A stretch of DNA of 64,000 nucleotides, taken from Chaetorhynchus papuensis (lineage: Eukaryota > Chordata > Aves > Passeriformes > Rhipiduridae). The notes beneath the pieces are model-generated. The model was not told the origin of the DNA, did no database searches, and worked only from the letters and a program-made list of their open reading frames with translations. Within the stretch, counting starts at the first letter, position 1; each line of letters opens with the position of its first letter. The stretch spans positions 184,858 to 248,857 of the forward strand of contig VWYX01000359.1 of the NCBI GenBank assembly GCA_013396525.1. The letters run 5' to 3'. The translations under genes were made by a program, and so were the position numbers. This document shows, piece by piece, positions 50,969-62,736 of this stretch.

Positions 50969-52319
50969 TTTTTATGATAGTCATTTATGTTTTTCCTTCA
51001 TTACAGGTAGAGAAAAATCCATACAAGTTATTGGCTCTGGCACAGCATATTTAATTTCTGTAGAGCCATGTGTCTGGGGCACTCCAGCAAGCTTAACTCT
51101 ACTTCTTGCTTTTCCTTGTGCATTTTTCCACATATACCGCGAGGTTCTTTTTAGTAAAAAGGGTAAAATCTTCACAGCATATTCCCAACACCATGGACAA
51201 ACCCATCTAAGTAATCCAGGTTTGGGTTTAGTTCAAACTAAAGGTGGACTAAAGTGAGGGAGAAAATTACGTCAGATGTTCAAAGGGAGAAGTACACCAG
51301 TGGAAGCATAAATGAATCATTAAGAACATGAGAAAGAGGAGGAGGAAGACATGGAAGGAGAAAGATTTGGAAAAGAGGGAACTGCACATATCCATGACAG
51401 AAGATGGTTTGCAGGTGTTTGGAAATCACCCAGAGCCATGAAGGCTGGGAGAAGTTGCTGGGCAATGCTGGGTAAGGTGATTTCCTTCTTCAGCAATTCC
51501 AACTCTTAAAGGGCATAATTTCCCATATCCCTAGGTGATGAGCTGCAGGATGCAAACATCATCATTAGGAGTACAGGAAAAATCAAAGAGGGAAAAAGTA
51601 AAACTACATCTCAAGGTGAAGGCTCCTTTTTGCCCTAGCACAGTGTAGCTGGTCGGGGTGAAAATTAAGGGTGTTAACCAAATGAAAGCAAACAAATAAA
51701 AATCCATCTATTTTTGTATGCAAAACCCAGGTTCTGTCATTAAACCCAAATCCTTTTCCTCAGCGCAGCAAAGTCAAAATACCAACTCCAAATTTTAAAT
51801 ACTATACCAACACTGAGTATGCTAAAGCTTATTTCTCCCCATCCCTCCCTGTCCTCTCCCAATCCTCACTGGAGAGCACCAGGAGCCTGGGCTGGATTTA
51901 GTGCAGCAGTGCTACCTGAGGGATGCCAGGAGGACACAGGTGATTCTGTGTTACCCCTCTGGGGACACTGCAGCAGCCCAGCCAAAAGGCATCTATTTTC
52001 CTCTGGAGAGAAGTGGGACGAGGAATGGTTTCCAAAAACACAGGCCTCTCGTTTTTGCCAAGCAGCTTGAGTGTCCCTGCCTGGCTGCTGAGCAAAGGGT
52101 GTGATTAATGAAAAGATGTCAGAATGATAATCCTTACTATCAGGAACTAGTAGACAGCATTTTTTTTCCTTGGCAAATTGGGGGGTGGTGGGAAGAGTGA
52201 GAACAATATAAGAAAGCAAAAAGGGAAACAAGGAAAGGGGAGGGGATTTGAAGAGAGAAAACAGTAATATTATATATATACACATATATATAAAATACAA
52301 CCTCCCCTCTGCCCACCTC
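50969..52319. other. Non-coding, no gene seen
   Basis: Unique-looking DNA with a short TA/CA low-complexity stretch at 52266-52295. The 144-codon minus-strand frame at 51866-52300 begins in that TA repeat and contains no domain, so I treat it as chance. Confidence 0.55.
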
Positions 52320-52580
52320 TTTTAATGTTTCTCTGGTGGAGTAATAAGATACCTTCGGCGTTATAAATAGCAGCACAGATGTTGACAGAAAAATGCTCCC
52401 TTAATTACCATACAAACTGCTTTACTTGAGTGAACCGTTTAAAGCGGCCTCCAAAGGAAGTTCACTCAAGCAATTCCACAGATTACAGCTAATGAACAAT
52501 ATTTCCTCGCTCCTATTTAGCGCTCATTAAAATGTAAAAGCCTTTCATTTTCAACAGGCACACAATAAATAATTCCTCTC
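52320..52580. promoter_or_regulatory. Candidate enhancer with MEF2 and NK2-type sites
   Basis: TTATAAATAG at 52361-52370 fits the MEF2 consensus YTAWWWWTAR exactly; it also resembles a TATA box. CTTGAGTGAAC at 52425-52435 and GTTCACTCAAG at 52460-52470 form a perfect 11-bp inverted pair separated by 24 bp. Each arm contains CACTCAAG/CTTGAGTG, the core bound by NK2-class homeodomain proteins such as NKX2-1, and the arms also carry AGTTCA-like nuclear-receptor half-sites. TTAATTACC (52401) and GCTCATTAAAATG (52522) add homeodomain cores. The block is repeat-free and borders a GC-rich segment. Enhancer function is inferred from motif grouping only. Confidence 0.4.
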
Positions 52581-53220
52581 TCCCTCTGCCTGGGAGCAGC
52601 CAGGATGGGAGCGGGGAGGGAGGAGACCGGCAGAGGGAGGCGGGGGGCTGCAGGAGGCAAATAAGTGGATTGGAGAAAAGCGGCCAATTCATTAAAATCC
52701 CTGGAAGCATCAGTGGCTGCTGCTTGTTGGGAAAGGCCATGTGTGTGTTTGGAGCTCGGCAGGAAGGCGGGGAGCTGAGCAGGCAGCTCCCACCCATCCC
52801 GGATGAGCAACACACCACCCTGCTCCTGGGAGGCAGCCACCACCACCGGGGCAAGTGGGGACACAAAGTGCCTCTGTACTCCCACAGAAACAAAGTAGAC
52901 CAGTGGGAGGGAACAGAAGATGAAAATGCTGTGGTGAAAACTGGCAGTCCAGCTCTGGTTGGTGCTTGTCTGGACCCAGTTTAAAATTTCTCCCTGGCTT
53001 CAACCTCGCAACGCAATGCACACCATTCCTTTTGTGCTCCTCTGAACTTGTACCAAAGTTGAACTGGATATTTGCAGCGTTGGAAGCTGGCTTCATTCTT
53101 TAGCCCTGAGATGGAGCAGGTGCAGGGCTGAACTTCAGGGTGCTGGGAGGCTAGAGACCAGAGGGGGTCTGTGTGCACTGGGGCACTGTGAGGTGAAGGA
53201 GCCCATGGGAGATGTTATAG
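52581..53220. other. GC-rich non-coding segment
   Basis: The stretch has a G-rich run at 52607-52647 with tracts of three to six G residues. Loop lengths mostly fit a relaxed G-quadruplex pattern, but one loop is 14 bases, so it is not a strict match. Three overlapping minus-strand frames of 122-128 codons and one plus-strand frame of 104 codons cover 52513-53096. Their mutual overlap and lack of domains argue against coding. Confidence 0.5.
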
Positions 53221-53563
53221 CACCTTCCAGTGCCTAAAGATGGCTACGGGAAAAGTGGAGAGGGACTTCTTACAAAGGCATGTAGTGATAGGACAAGGGG
53301 GAAAGGCTTTAAGGGAACAATGGTAGCCTTAGATGAGATCTTAGGAAGAAATTCTTTCTTGGGGGTGGTGAGGCACTGGCACAGGTTGCCCAAAGAAGCT
53401 GTGGATGTCCCAATCCTGGAAGTGTCCAAGGCCAGGTTGGATGGGGCTCTGAGCAACCTGGTCTAGTGGAAGGTGTTCCTGCCCATGGCAGGGAGTTTAG
53501 AACTAGAAGGTCTTTAAGGCCCCCTCCAATTCAAACCATTCTATGACTGTATGATTCTGTGAT
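53221..53563 (+). repeat. CR1 LINE 3' fragment, relatively young
   Basis: The copy begins with CACCTTCCAGTGCCTAAAG and runs through GCATGTAGTGATAGGACAAG, GAAGAAATTCTTTCTTGGGG and GAGGCACTGGCACAGGTTGC. It ends with TTCTATGACTGTATGATTCT and GTGAT. This is the sense 3' end of an avian CR1 with its terminal repeat. Translation gives RHWHRLPKEAVD and KARLDGALSNLV, the ORF2 C-terminus. It is the least diverged LINE copy in the window and is 5'-truncated, so it is not active. Confidence 0.96.
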
Positions 53564-56500
53564 TATATATTCCCTTACCACCAACCTACTAGGATTGTAG
53601 CCTAACTTACAAAATAAAAAACTTTACAAGCCAGTTAAACCATGAACCAAAGCCTTAGCAAGAAAATAAAACCCTAAAAACCAAGTGCACCGATCTGAAA
53701 TTATTATTTAAATGGAGCTCCAGTTAAATGGATGAATGGGAAATGCAGAGGTACTAGCAGGATTGAAGTTAGTCACTGCACCTGTGTGCTCACAGATAGA
53801 TAGCAAACAAACATTCTCCATTCTTTACACAGAATTGTTGAAGAAGCAGAAGATAAGAACCAAAAAGTTAGCAAGCCACTGAGATGCTGTGCAGATACTG
53901 GTTGGAAAACTGCAGGAAAGAAAACCTATTTCACCCTCTCTTAAGATGAATGGGTAAACCAGCATCCTCATGTAACACAGCACTGATGTAAAGATGGGAT
54001 ATGCAGCAGAGCACAGCTGAAAGGATACAGAAACAGAGGTTATCATGCTGCCATTACAGGTGAAAGCTTGAAAGAAACATGACTCTTGCTTCCCTCATCT
54101 GCCAAAATCCCCACAGCACCCGTCATACTATTTTGGTTTTCTTAATTTGCTTATGATTTTTTTTTTTTGATTCCTTCACACTTCTAAGAGGCTAAGGGGC
54201 TTCACAATCCTTCCTGCAGCCATCTTCTTTCTACCCCTATTGCTGGTGCTGTTCCCTCTGCCCCCACAAGCCAAGCCACCCCTTCACAGGGAAGTGAATT
54301 AGCAGCAGAGGTAGCTGTTCCATCAAAGGCAATGTATTCCTGGGGGGGTTGTGTATCTCAACCTTGGCAGGGACTGCCAGAACAAAATCCCTGATATTAG
54401 CCTCCCTGAACGGAGGGAACAATCTGAGTAGGATAAAAACCATCAGAGCTTTCTCCTGTCTTTAATTTCAAGGCTTAAAAAATTGACAAGTGTATTTCCT
54501 GCGGTGATGCCGGTATACCCTACACCTGAGCCATAAATAAGACTGTGGTGGTATTCAATCATCAGAAAAGAAAAAAAGAAAGCAGAGAACTAAGATCTTA
54601 TATTGACCTAAGCCTCAGACTTAGATAAACTTGTCAGCAATATCACTTTGTGGTGACTTTATCTTTGTTAAACTTGTGCATGGGGAAGATGCATTCTCAC
54701 AGCTTGCAGGAGCCACTATGACCAGAGGATCCCCACTTGCTGCATTGCCAACGTGCCACCCTCGTGCAGCAAAGCAAAACCTTGGCTCAAGGATGCAGTG
54801 ACATTTCTACATCAGGATAGCTACTACAACAATATATTTTCTTTGAGAAAAATATTTGCAAATAACGATTGCAAATGGAGTGCAGAAGAGCTGGAAACCA
54901 GATCCCCATCCTGCCCACGCCCTTTCAGCAGACGTGGTGCCCATTCTTACTGTGGTCCCAATGACCAAAATGTGTTTGGGTTCGTGCAGTTGTGAATGGT
55001 GCAACTTAATATCTCACCCTGACATGCCTCCTGTAAGTGGGCAGCTCTGGTAAAGAGGGAAGTTTACCAGCAGTGCAGGATTATTGATGCTTTCAACACT
55101 CTGTACTTGGTTTTTAACAAAGGTCATTTGAAATCGGTCTTTAACACCCATCTCATTTGCTTTTTTATACTTGCCAATTTAGTGTTGTATTCACAGTGAT
55201 TAATTAGTTTGTGGTGAAGGTTTATTAGGTAATCTTTCTGTCAATCAAAAATCACAGAGGTTTCTGAGCAAAGAACTCCCAGAGATTTTATAAAGACAAG
55301 GAACTGATATTGTTACCTTTGTGTATGAAAAGTAGGAGCTTTGTCTTGACACGTGGCCATGTACAAAAGACTTTAAAGAGTGCTTTTGATTCACGTTCCA
55401 CCACAGAAGTAGCTTGATTCCCTCAGATTTTATTTTTTTTAACAAGAATCTAGAAATACTTTTACTTTCTCTGCCATGTTTACTGCCTGATGAACTTGTA
55501 GGGCTGTTTTAGAAGACCAAGCAGTAGGCTTCAACGAATTAAAAATGCTGTAGCTCACCATTTGGGAAATCTGCTATGTGGTTTACTCATCTCAATATGA
55601 TTGAAAGAAAGACCAAATGTAATGAATTTAAAAGTATCTTCACCTGGAAATTCTTTCCAGTGTTCATATTTGGGAACACAACTTGTATATATATATAAAA
55701 AGAACAATTTAAAGAGATTTCAGATTTTCCACCTTTATGTGTGGAATAATAACTGAGATTCCTTTTAGGGAGAGAAGAAAGATCACATAAAATTAGCTAG
55801 TTCTAAAAATGAAGAATCAACAGCATACCATATAAGAAATACAGATTACTGTCTGCCTGCCTTCTTTATGCATGTTTTTACTGACATTTTATATTGTTCT
55901 GATCATTGTGTGAAAATTTACTGCAATCTGCACTACACTATTTTCTACTTAAAAGCTTTCTTGTTGACAGACATACCTAAAGAACAAAACAGGCAAAAAC
56001 ATGCGAGATTCTTTTCCTTCTAGATAGGCCACTTTACTAATCTGCACAAACTCGGTGTTTTCCAGAAGATCTTGAACCTTACTGTGAAAAATACAGTGAA
56101 GGTAAATAGCTTTCTTGTCCAGAAATGGCTTTGCATTGAAGAGGTTGGGAAGAGCACTTGGACATCCTGGTTGATTAAATTACACACTACATAAATGTAC
56201 GTCACGTCATGATTTTTACAGCACTCAGGTAACATGTAAAGAGACACAGATTAGTACTAAGAATTCGACCAGCTTACTACTTTTCAGAGCCATTACTGTT
56301 TTCAATCACACCAGTGCCAGTCTAAAAATGTAAAATTGTCTCTACCACTGTGAGAATAAGTAGCAAGTTAACTGGAGTCCTTCCTCTGTCACCTCCTTGA
56401 GAAAGCTGTGGGTTATTTCTATCACTCAGAGGTGATGAACAGGCAGCAGCAAAATCAGATGACGAATTCAGATGAAACTACACAGATGTAGCAGTTTTTT

Positions 56501-57256
56501 CCCCCCCTAGCTAAATTCAGGAGTTCTTTTTGTGGGCTCTGGGATTACAAATCTGGAGCTGGAACAGGAGAAGGGCACACAGGGCTGCAAACTGGGTAAC
56601 TCTGACATAAGGACAGATAATATAAAACTATAATCTGTTGACTATATAATCAGCACGTTTAAAAGCAGCTTTTCCAAATTAAAAAAGAAAAAGGCAAGTA
56701 TAGGTCTGTGATAAAATTATTATAGCACATGTTCTACAGCTTTGATAAACACCCCCCTCCCCACACCCACTCTTACGCACAAAGCCAATAGAGATTGACT
56801 TCAACTGATTAATGTGACTTTAGAGACAGAAAAGAGACAGGTTTCAGCCCAGAGTTCACCCACAGACTAAGCCTGACTGTGAGAATGAAATAGTTCTGGA
56901 GTTTGTATTATTTTAGTGTTACAAATCTAGCAGCTGTATGAAAATACGTTAAATATTAGTCTGGAAGCCAGAACAATGTAATTTCAGTGTATTTTTATTA
57001 ATCACCATTTTTAGTTTTATTATTTCTGCTTTAGTTAGACTGCATTTTATTGAATTGGCTTTTGAAAAAGCTTTCATGGCTTTATCAAAAGTGGGAAGGC
57101 TCCATTCAGAGGTTTCCTTTCATGCCTGAGACATGAAATTGGAGCAACCACCAATTTGCACACATAATTCCAGCATACCAAATGAGGGAACAAAGAGAGA
57201 GGCAAAAATTGAACCTGCTGCCTTCCTGGTCTTATTGCAGGAGACCACTGCAAGGG

Positions 57257-57294
57257 AAAAAAAAAAAAAAAGAAAAAGAAAAAAAAGAAAAAAA
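57257..57294 (+). repeat. A-rich simple repeat
   Basis: A15 is followed by A runs broken by single G residues. It generates a lysine/arginine stretch in the plus frame at 57133-57399 and a phenylalanine stretch in two minus frames, none of which is a credible gene. Confidence 0.95.
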
Positions 57295-57980
57295 GGGGGA
57301 ATGAGCTGTTTTCTTGAGGTTCCCCCAGAAATCTCACTCACCAGCATTTGCTCTGTGGGTATGCAGGAGACGCTGGTGCGCCTCGCACGCCCGTGGTAGA
57401 TGGATGATACTGATGGCAATCTAACTGGAACATCCTGCCTGAATATGAACAACAGATTTGTCAGTGTGTGACAGGCTGACAGCCCAGCTCCCAGCTGCTT
57501 GTCCACTGTTGTTAAATCAGTACCTTGTCTAAGTGTTCAGCAAAGAGGCAATCTGCTTCCTCCATTCGTACAGGCAGGTTGCCAGTTAAAAAACAAGCAC
57601 TGGCTTTAGGCTGCGGTGCCATAATGCATTGGAAAGATGCAATCTAAACCTTTGTATACTCCTAAGGCAACGGAGAGCAGGACTTGGAAGTACAGGCTCA
57701 GACTTGAGACTATCCTTCTCTAAACAACAAGGATAACTCCACAGGGGAATCATGAAAGAAATGCAAGAAGGTTTGAAAACTGTGTATGACTTAACAGAAC
57801 TTATTTAAGGATGAAAATATGGCTTATTTTGGTGCCAGGGAAGCAAGATTATGCTACTGTACTCAAGAATATGCCAGAATTTCTTTATAACCTATTTTAA
57901 AACAGTTTATAATTCATCAACAGTAACAGCTCTAGGCTGAAATTTCATATGCAAAGATGCAATCCAGAAGCACTTCAGGG

Positions 57981-58062
57981 GGAAAAAAACCAAAAAAACA
58001 ACAACAACAACAAAAAAACAAACAAAAAAGGGGAAAAAAAGAGAAAAACAAGAAAGAAAAAA
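57981..58062 (+). repeat. A-rich tract with (CAA)n
   Basis: About 80 bp of A runs interrupted by C and G include five CAA units at about 57999-58013. It lies only 0.7 kb from another A-rich tract on the same strand. Confidence 0.92.
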
Positions 58063-59579
58063 GCAGCTTGTGTACACAGCAACTCTAAATTACAGAACAC
58101 AAGCAAACGGCTTACTGGTTTCTGATGCTTTTCTTCTTCCTGTGACAAAAAGTCTCCAGCTGGTTTCAGTTCTTTAATTTGATAGCTGTTGGCTGACCAT
58201 ATGAAAAAGAGGCTTAAGAAGTGTGATGACAGTGACGTGAACTAAGGACATCACAAATCCTAGCACTAACACTAATGTTTTCAGCTCTTGGGTGTGGTGT
58301 GCTTGTGAGGCAGCCTCTGAGGTGATGCTCAGCTATCTGAGAACTGAGAATTTACACCACCAACTGCAGCATCACTTTGGAAGAAGTTTTAGTCTGTCAG
58401 GTGATTCACAGAGTTTATTTAAGGGTCTCCAATTCCGGATCTATACATCAGATCTCCACTGGCTCAGAAAGAGCCATTGCAGCCTATTGGGTCAATAATC
58501 ATCGTGGTCTCATTCATGTCCCCCACGCGCGGGAGGCTTCCCAGCAGTGTCACTGCACACCCTTGTCCCATGTGAGCATCCAGGAGCTCTTACCAAGCCT
58601 CATGTTTTGCTCCTGTTCCATGCTGGGAGCCTTGCCCAGCCCTTCCAAGCGCTGCCCTACCTTGGGCAGAAATTGCACTGGTGGTTCCACGGGCAGCCAG
58701 CTGCACCTTCCCACCACGGCGCGTTCCGATGCCGCTTACCTCGGGCCAAGGATTCCTAACCAAGTCCCAAGAATGCAGGTGCATGAACACGTCAGGCTGT
58801 GTGCCTCTATCTTCTAAAGCATCTTTTCCACATGGTCCTAGGTCAGGTAAGTATTCCTGCTCAGAACCATGTTAATGAGCACACATTTTAGCTGAAGTCA
58901 CTGAGATTTAAACATAGGCTTGTTACTGCCTGTCCCAATGACAGCCCATCACTGTGTAAAAATTTCTCTAGAAATCAGGATAAGAGGAATTATACTCACA
59001 TACACATTTACATATAGTCTTGAAAATTACCCATTCCAAAGTAATCACAGAGACTTCTAAAATACATTAGTTATCAATTTATCTTCTTCAAAACCCATAA
59101 TATGGCCTTTAGAAAATAAGGCAAACTGGAGTATGAAGAGACATGTAAAAAGAAAAGCCAATGCAACAGAACAGTTTGTTTGCAGAATAATATTTTGCAA
59201 CCTGTGTGACCTACGTGGAATACATAATGGTTCAGAAAAAAAGACATAGGTGGCAGGTTTAAGTCTGAATTCTCCTCTTGGTAAGAAAACCATGTCTAAT
59301 GAATACCGAAAGAAACTTTAGGTCACATCACACTAACAAGCATGCTGGTACTTAATAAAACAGCTACATCTTATGAATAAAATGGGGAAAAAAAATTAAG
59401 CTAATATTCCATTATTGTGCCCTTCTTGATTTCCTTATAATTACCAAGTATCAAATCAATTTGCATGATGATGTTTCCCCCTTCTCTAGCAGATGTGTAA
59501 GATTTAGCAGAAGGGCAAGGTACTCAAACTACAAGGTTTAGAGTGAGAGCACAATCTGTGTGTGGCTTCCAAGTGTGCT

Positions 59580-60480
59580 GTAGCTGGAGTTATTTTTACT
59601 GTTTGTCACAGTCTAAAGGGGAAGGCGGCAAAATATTTATGTAAGAAATGTCTGCTCTGCATCTCATGTCACTGTTGTTAGGATGTGTCATAAAATTCAG
59701 ACATAATTCTGTGACAATTAGCTTCATAATAATATATTCAGAAATACAATGCTGCATCTTATGCCAGAAACTATTTTCTGCTTCAGTGTTTTATTGTGGC
59801 TGCATGTTTTAAAGGAGCCAACTATTTTAAACCAAAGCTGCTTTTCAAATTTTCCCCTATGGAGAAGTACGACATCAATGCACTCAGTTGCTATCCACTA
59901 GTATTTTCGCATTTGTGGAAAAATAGTTGTATTTAAAAAAAATAAATCCCAAGAACATTGCTAAAATGTTCTGTCTCTTCATACATTTCATGTTGGGACA
60001 TTTATAAAATACTGGTTTGTTTTAGCAGCCTCCTCGATGGTAATCTTTAATTAAATCTGTAATTTAATTATCTTTTTTCTCATTTTGTCCAGCTTTGTCA
60101 CCTGGTTAGTAGCAGTGAACATCTAAACTGCACCTTTATTTACAGCTACTTTAATGTTTGTTTCTCAAGGATAATGAAATGAAGTGCCTTCAGCAGCTCG
60201 GCTTCCACAAGAATTTTTAAAGAAGCTTTGTAAAAATTATAATTTATATGATAATTAATATGGAGACATTATCTTACTTCTTTACCATGATGCTGGTGCT
60301 AATGAAAAAGTTGCTAAGACGTTACTCTCTGGGCCAAAAAATAATAATGACAAAAATTTTTTGACTGAATATTAACTTGATACAACATTTACACAAATCA
60401 GTGGAAAATATTTCCTGAATCCACTAGGCTTTAGTTGTATTTTTAGGTAGCATGTAAGTTAAGAGGATAAAAAATACTTG
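59580..60480. promoter_or_regulatory. Candidate cluster of conserved non-coding elements
   Basis: Nearly 900 bp of AT-rich but non-repetitive sequence hold many homeodomain-type cores, for example TTTAATTAAATCTGTAATTT near 60046 and ATGATAATTAATATGG near 60248. Also present are CAGCAGCTCGGC near 60193 and TTTATTGTGGC near 59790. There are no interspersed repeats in it. Long repeat-free AT-rich blocks of this kind in gene deserts are typical of developmental enhancers. This is inference; I have no alignment. Confidence 0.33.
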
Positions 60481-62731
60481 CATTATTTCATGTTTTCCCA
60501 GTTGCTAATCACACACTAAAGCATTATATCCAACAGTCTGAGACCTGGGGAAAGGGAGAGGATGCCAGTGGTTCTGATCTGCCTCTCCAGTAAACCCGTG
60601 GCTTTGACCCTGGAGTTTGCTCTCTCTTCACTTACATCCATTACCAGGAATAGCAATGTACACCCAGAGCAAACACTCTGCCCTTACCTCTCAATTTAAA
60701 ATTCAGAGGGAAGAGGACTTTATATGCGGATAACTTTTTGCCTGCCACTTCAAGATGATTTTCAGTCAGCGTGATATTATGAATCCTATTTAACTATGCT
60801 TAAGATCTCTCATTTAGAGTTAAGTGGAAGAAGAAAAGGCAAAATTGTCTTTGCAGATGTTAAGAAGAAATTCATTGCAAGCAATCATCATTTAATATCC
60901 AGTGCTGACTTTTTGAACAAATGCTTGCTCTAAATAATAAATCAAGTGAGTTGGCACTAACAATAATACCTCCGAATATGAATGAGGAAAACAAGAATAT
61001 TAAAACAATAGAAACATTAACATACAAGGCCCTGCTATTTACAGGAGGGAATGGCAGAGGACACTGTGAAAAATAGCTGTTGCTTGCACTCAGTTTTGTG
61101 ATCTGTCACCAGCAGTGTTGACTGCTGTTATGGAAAGAGAACGGGGTTCTACCAGACACCAGGTCCCTTAAATCTGAGCCTGCAGCATTTTTTCTTTATA
61201 TAGGATGTGATGCTGCTGAGCTGTCTCCATCCTGTCTCCATCAGTGAGTGCTCACCCACGTGGCAGGTGGGCTGACAGGAGACCCCCACTACCAGCACTC
61301 TCTTTCCCTCTGCCACAGGAGTCTCACCGAGCTCTGCCAGAGCTTCCCGTGAGGACATCCCCCAGGCTGCTCAGCAGTGGAGATGAAAATCTGCAACTGC
61401 AGCAGCTCCATGAGTGCACATGGACCCCGGGAGTGTTGTTTGTTATGTTGTCACTAACACACACCAGTGAGATCACCTGGCAAGTTCTGGGACTGCTGAA
61501 GTTTTATTTCATTTTTCCTTCTGTGGCTGAAGGTTATGAGGTCTCAATAGCAGGTCACACTGTTAACCAAAATATGTCACATAAGGAACAGGACTAGCAC
61601 CCAGGGTAACCAAACTAATCCAGGCTACAGATGTGAAGTCCACACCTTGGGAGAAGATAGCTGTCTTTGTTCAGAGCTGGTAACAGTACTTTTCAAGGGT
61701 CTGGGTGTTGGTACGCGGCACCAGACAGCACACTGATTTGCTGTATTTTAACAGCACTTCTATGTCTTTGGTCTGTTTTGTATTTTACATGTATATTTTA
61801 TACATTACACTGGATTAACCACATAATTTATGAAAGTGGCTTTGCCTTAAAAACTGCCCCGTTGACTAACTGTGTAAGTAAAATATCAGAGGAAATGAAG
61901 AGTGCTTGGCAGGCTGAAGACACAAGTTCCAAACAAAACAAGCAGTGACTCCAGGACCAGCCATTAACCCCTTACCTGGCTGAAGCATCTACTATGAGCA
62001 GTGTACTCGGTTCCTTTAGACCACCATGCTCTCAGATGCCCTGACTTTTGCAAAGATACATCTTCTACTAAGCATCTGGATGTTGACAGATATAAAGGAA
62101 AATATTAAGGGGAGAATGGAAATCAGGATTGACCTAAACCTGTGGACTGCTTTTGTGTTTGGGCTGGATTAAGGTTACACCTTGAAGCTGTCACAGAAAA
62201 TGAGACACAAATGGATATACGGATAAATAACACAGAGGAGTAATCTGGGTTTTCTCTGGAAGAATAGAATCAGAGAGACTAAATGCCTTCACTAAGGTGC
62301 CAGGGAAAGCCTGGTGTCATCTCTAAATCTCAAGAATCCCTTAAACACAATGCTACCCATGTGAAAACACGGTAGCTTTGAGAACAGCAATGCAAATCCT
62401 TATATGCTGTGATCTTGGCTATTCCTTGGGCATTATAGAGTGAGGAACTATTCTGCAGACAAGTGCCTTTTACCTGTACATATGGACATATTCCCAACCT
62501 GTTCCAGGCATGCTGCTGTGGGAGAAGGGCTGGAGGGCATAGCAGCATCCCTGTCCTGCTGCAGAGGTTGAGGAGCAGCAGCAGAATCAATGTTACCCAG
62601 CTTTGGGGACTGTGCCAGCCTTGTATTTCCTTCTGCCTGCTCCAGACCTCTCTCTGCTGGAGCTGGCAGAGGTTGGAAAGCTGACTACTGCCTATTCTAT
62701 CACTAACATGAAGATGGTACAGTTTTAACTC
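60481..62731. other. Non-coding, no gene seen
   Basis: Unique-looking DNA with small frames (up to 117 codons at 61244-61597) that show no domain. The sequence just left of the assembly gap (62330-62731) could not be assigned to the LTR that follows it. Confidence 0.55.
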
Positions 62732-62736
62732 NNNNN
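62732..62736. other. Assembly gap (five N)
   Basis: Five undetermined bases interrupt the sequence exactly where the recognisable LTR begins. A short fixed-size N run usually stands for a gap of unknown length, so part or all of a retroviral insertion may be missing here. Confidence 0.98.

Larger units (their letters stand above)
53564..59579. other. Non-coding, no gene seen
   Basis: The stretch holds A-rich tracts at 57257-57294 and 57981-58062, short TA repeats near 55687-55698 and a GC-richer segment at about 58510-58760. That segment is crossed by plus- and minus-strand frames of 66-146 codons in different phases. No exon with convincing similarity was found. Confidence 0.55.

Noticed and set aside
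50844..51257. 137-codon plus-strand frame as a gene
   Set aside because: Its beginning is a decayed CR1 end and the rest has no recognisable similarity.
51866..52300. 144-codon minus-strand frame
   Set aside because: It starts inside a TA/CA low-complexity stretch and shows no domain.
52513..53096. Four overlapping frames of 104-128 codons
   Set aside because: They occupy both strands and several phases of one GC-rich segment; at most one could be coding and none has a domain.
57120..57506. 128-codon minus-strand frame and overlapping frames
   Set aside because: The phenylalanine/leucine-rich core is the complement of an A-rich repeat.
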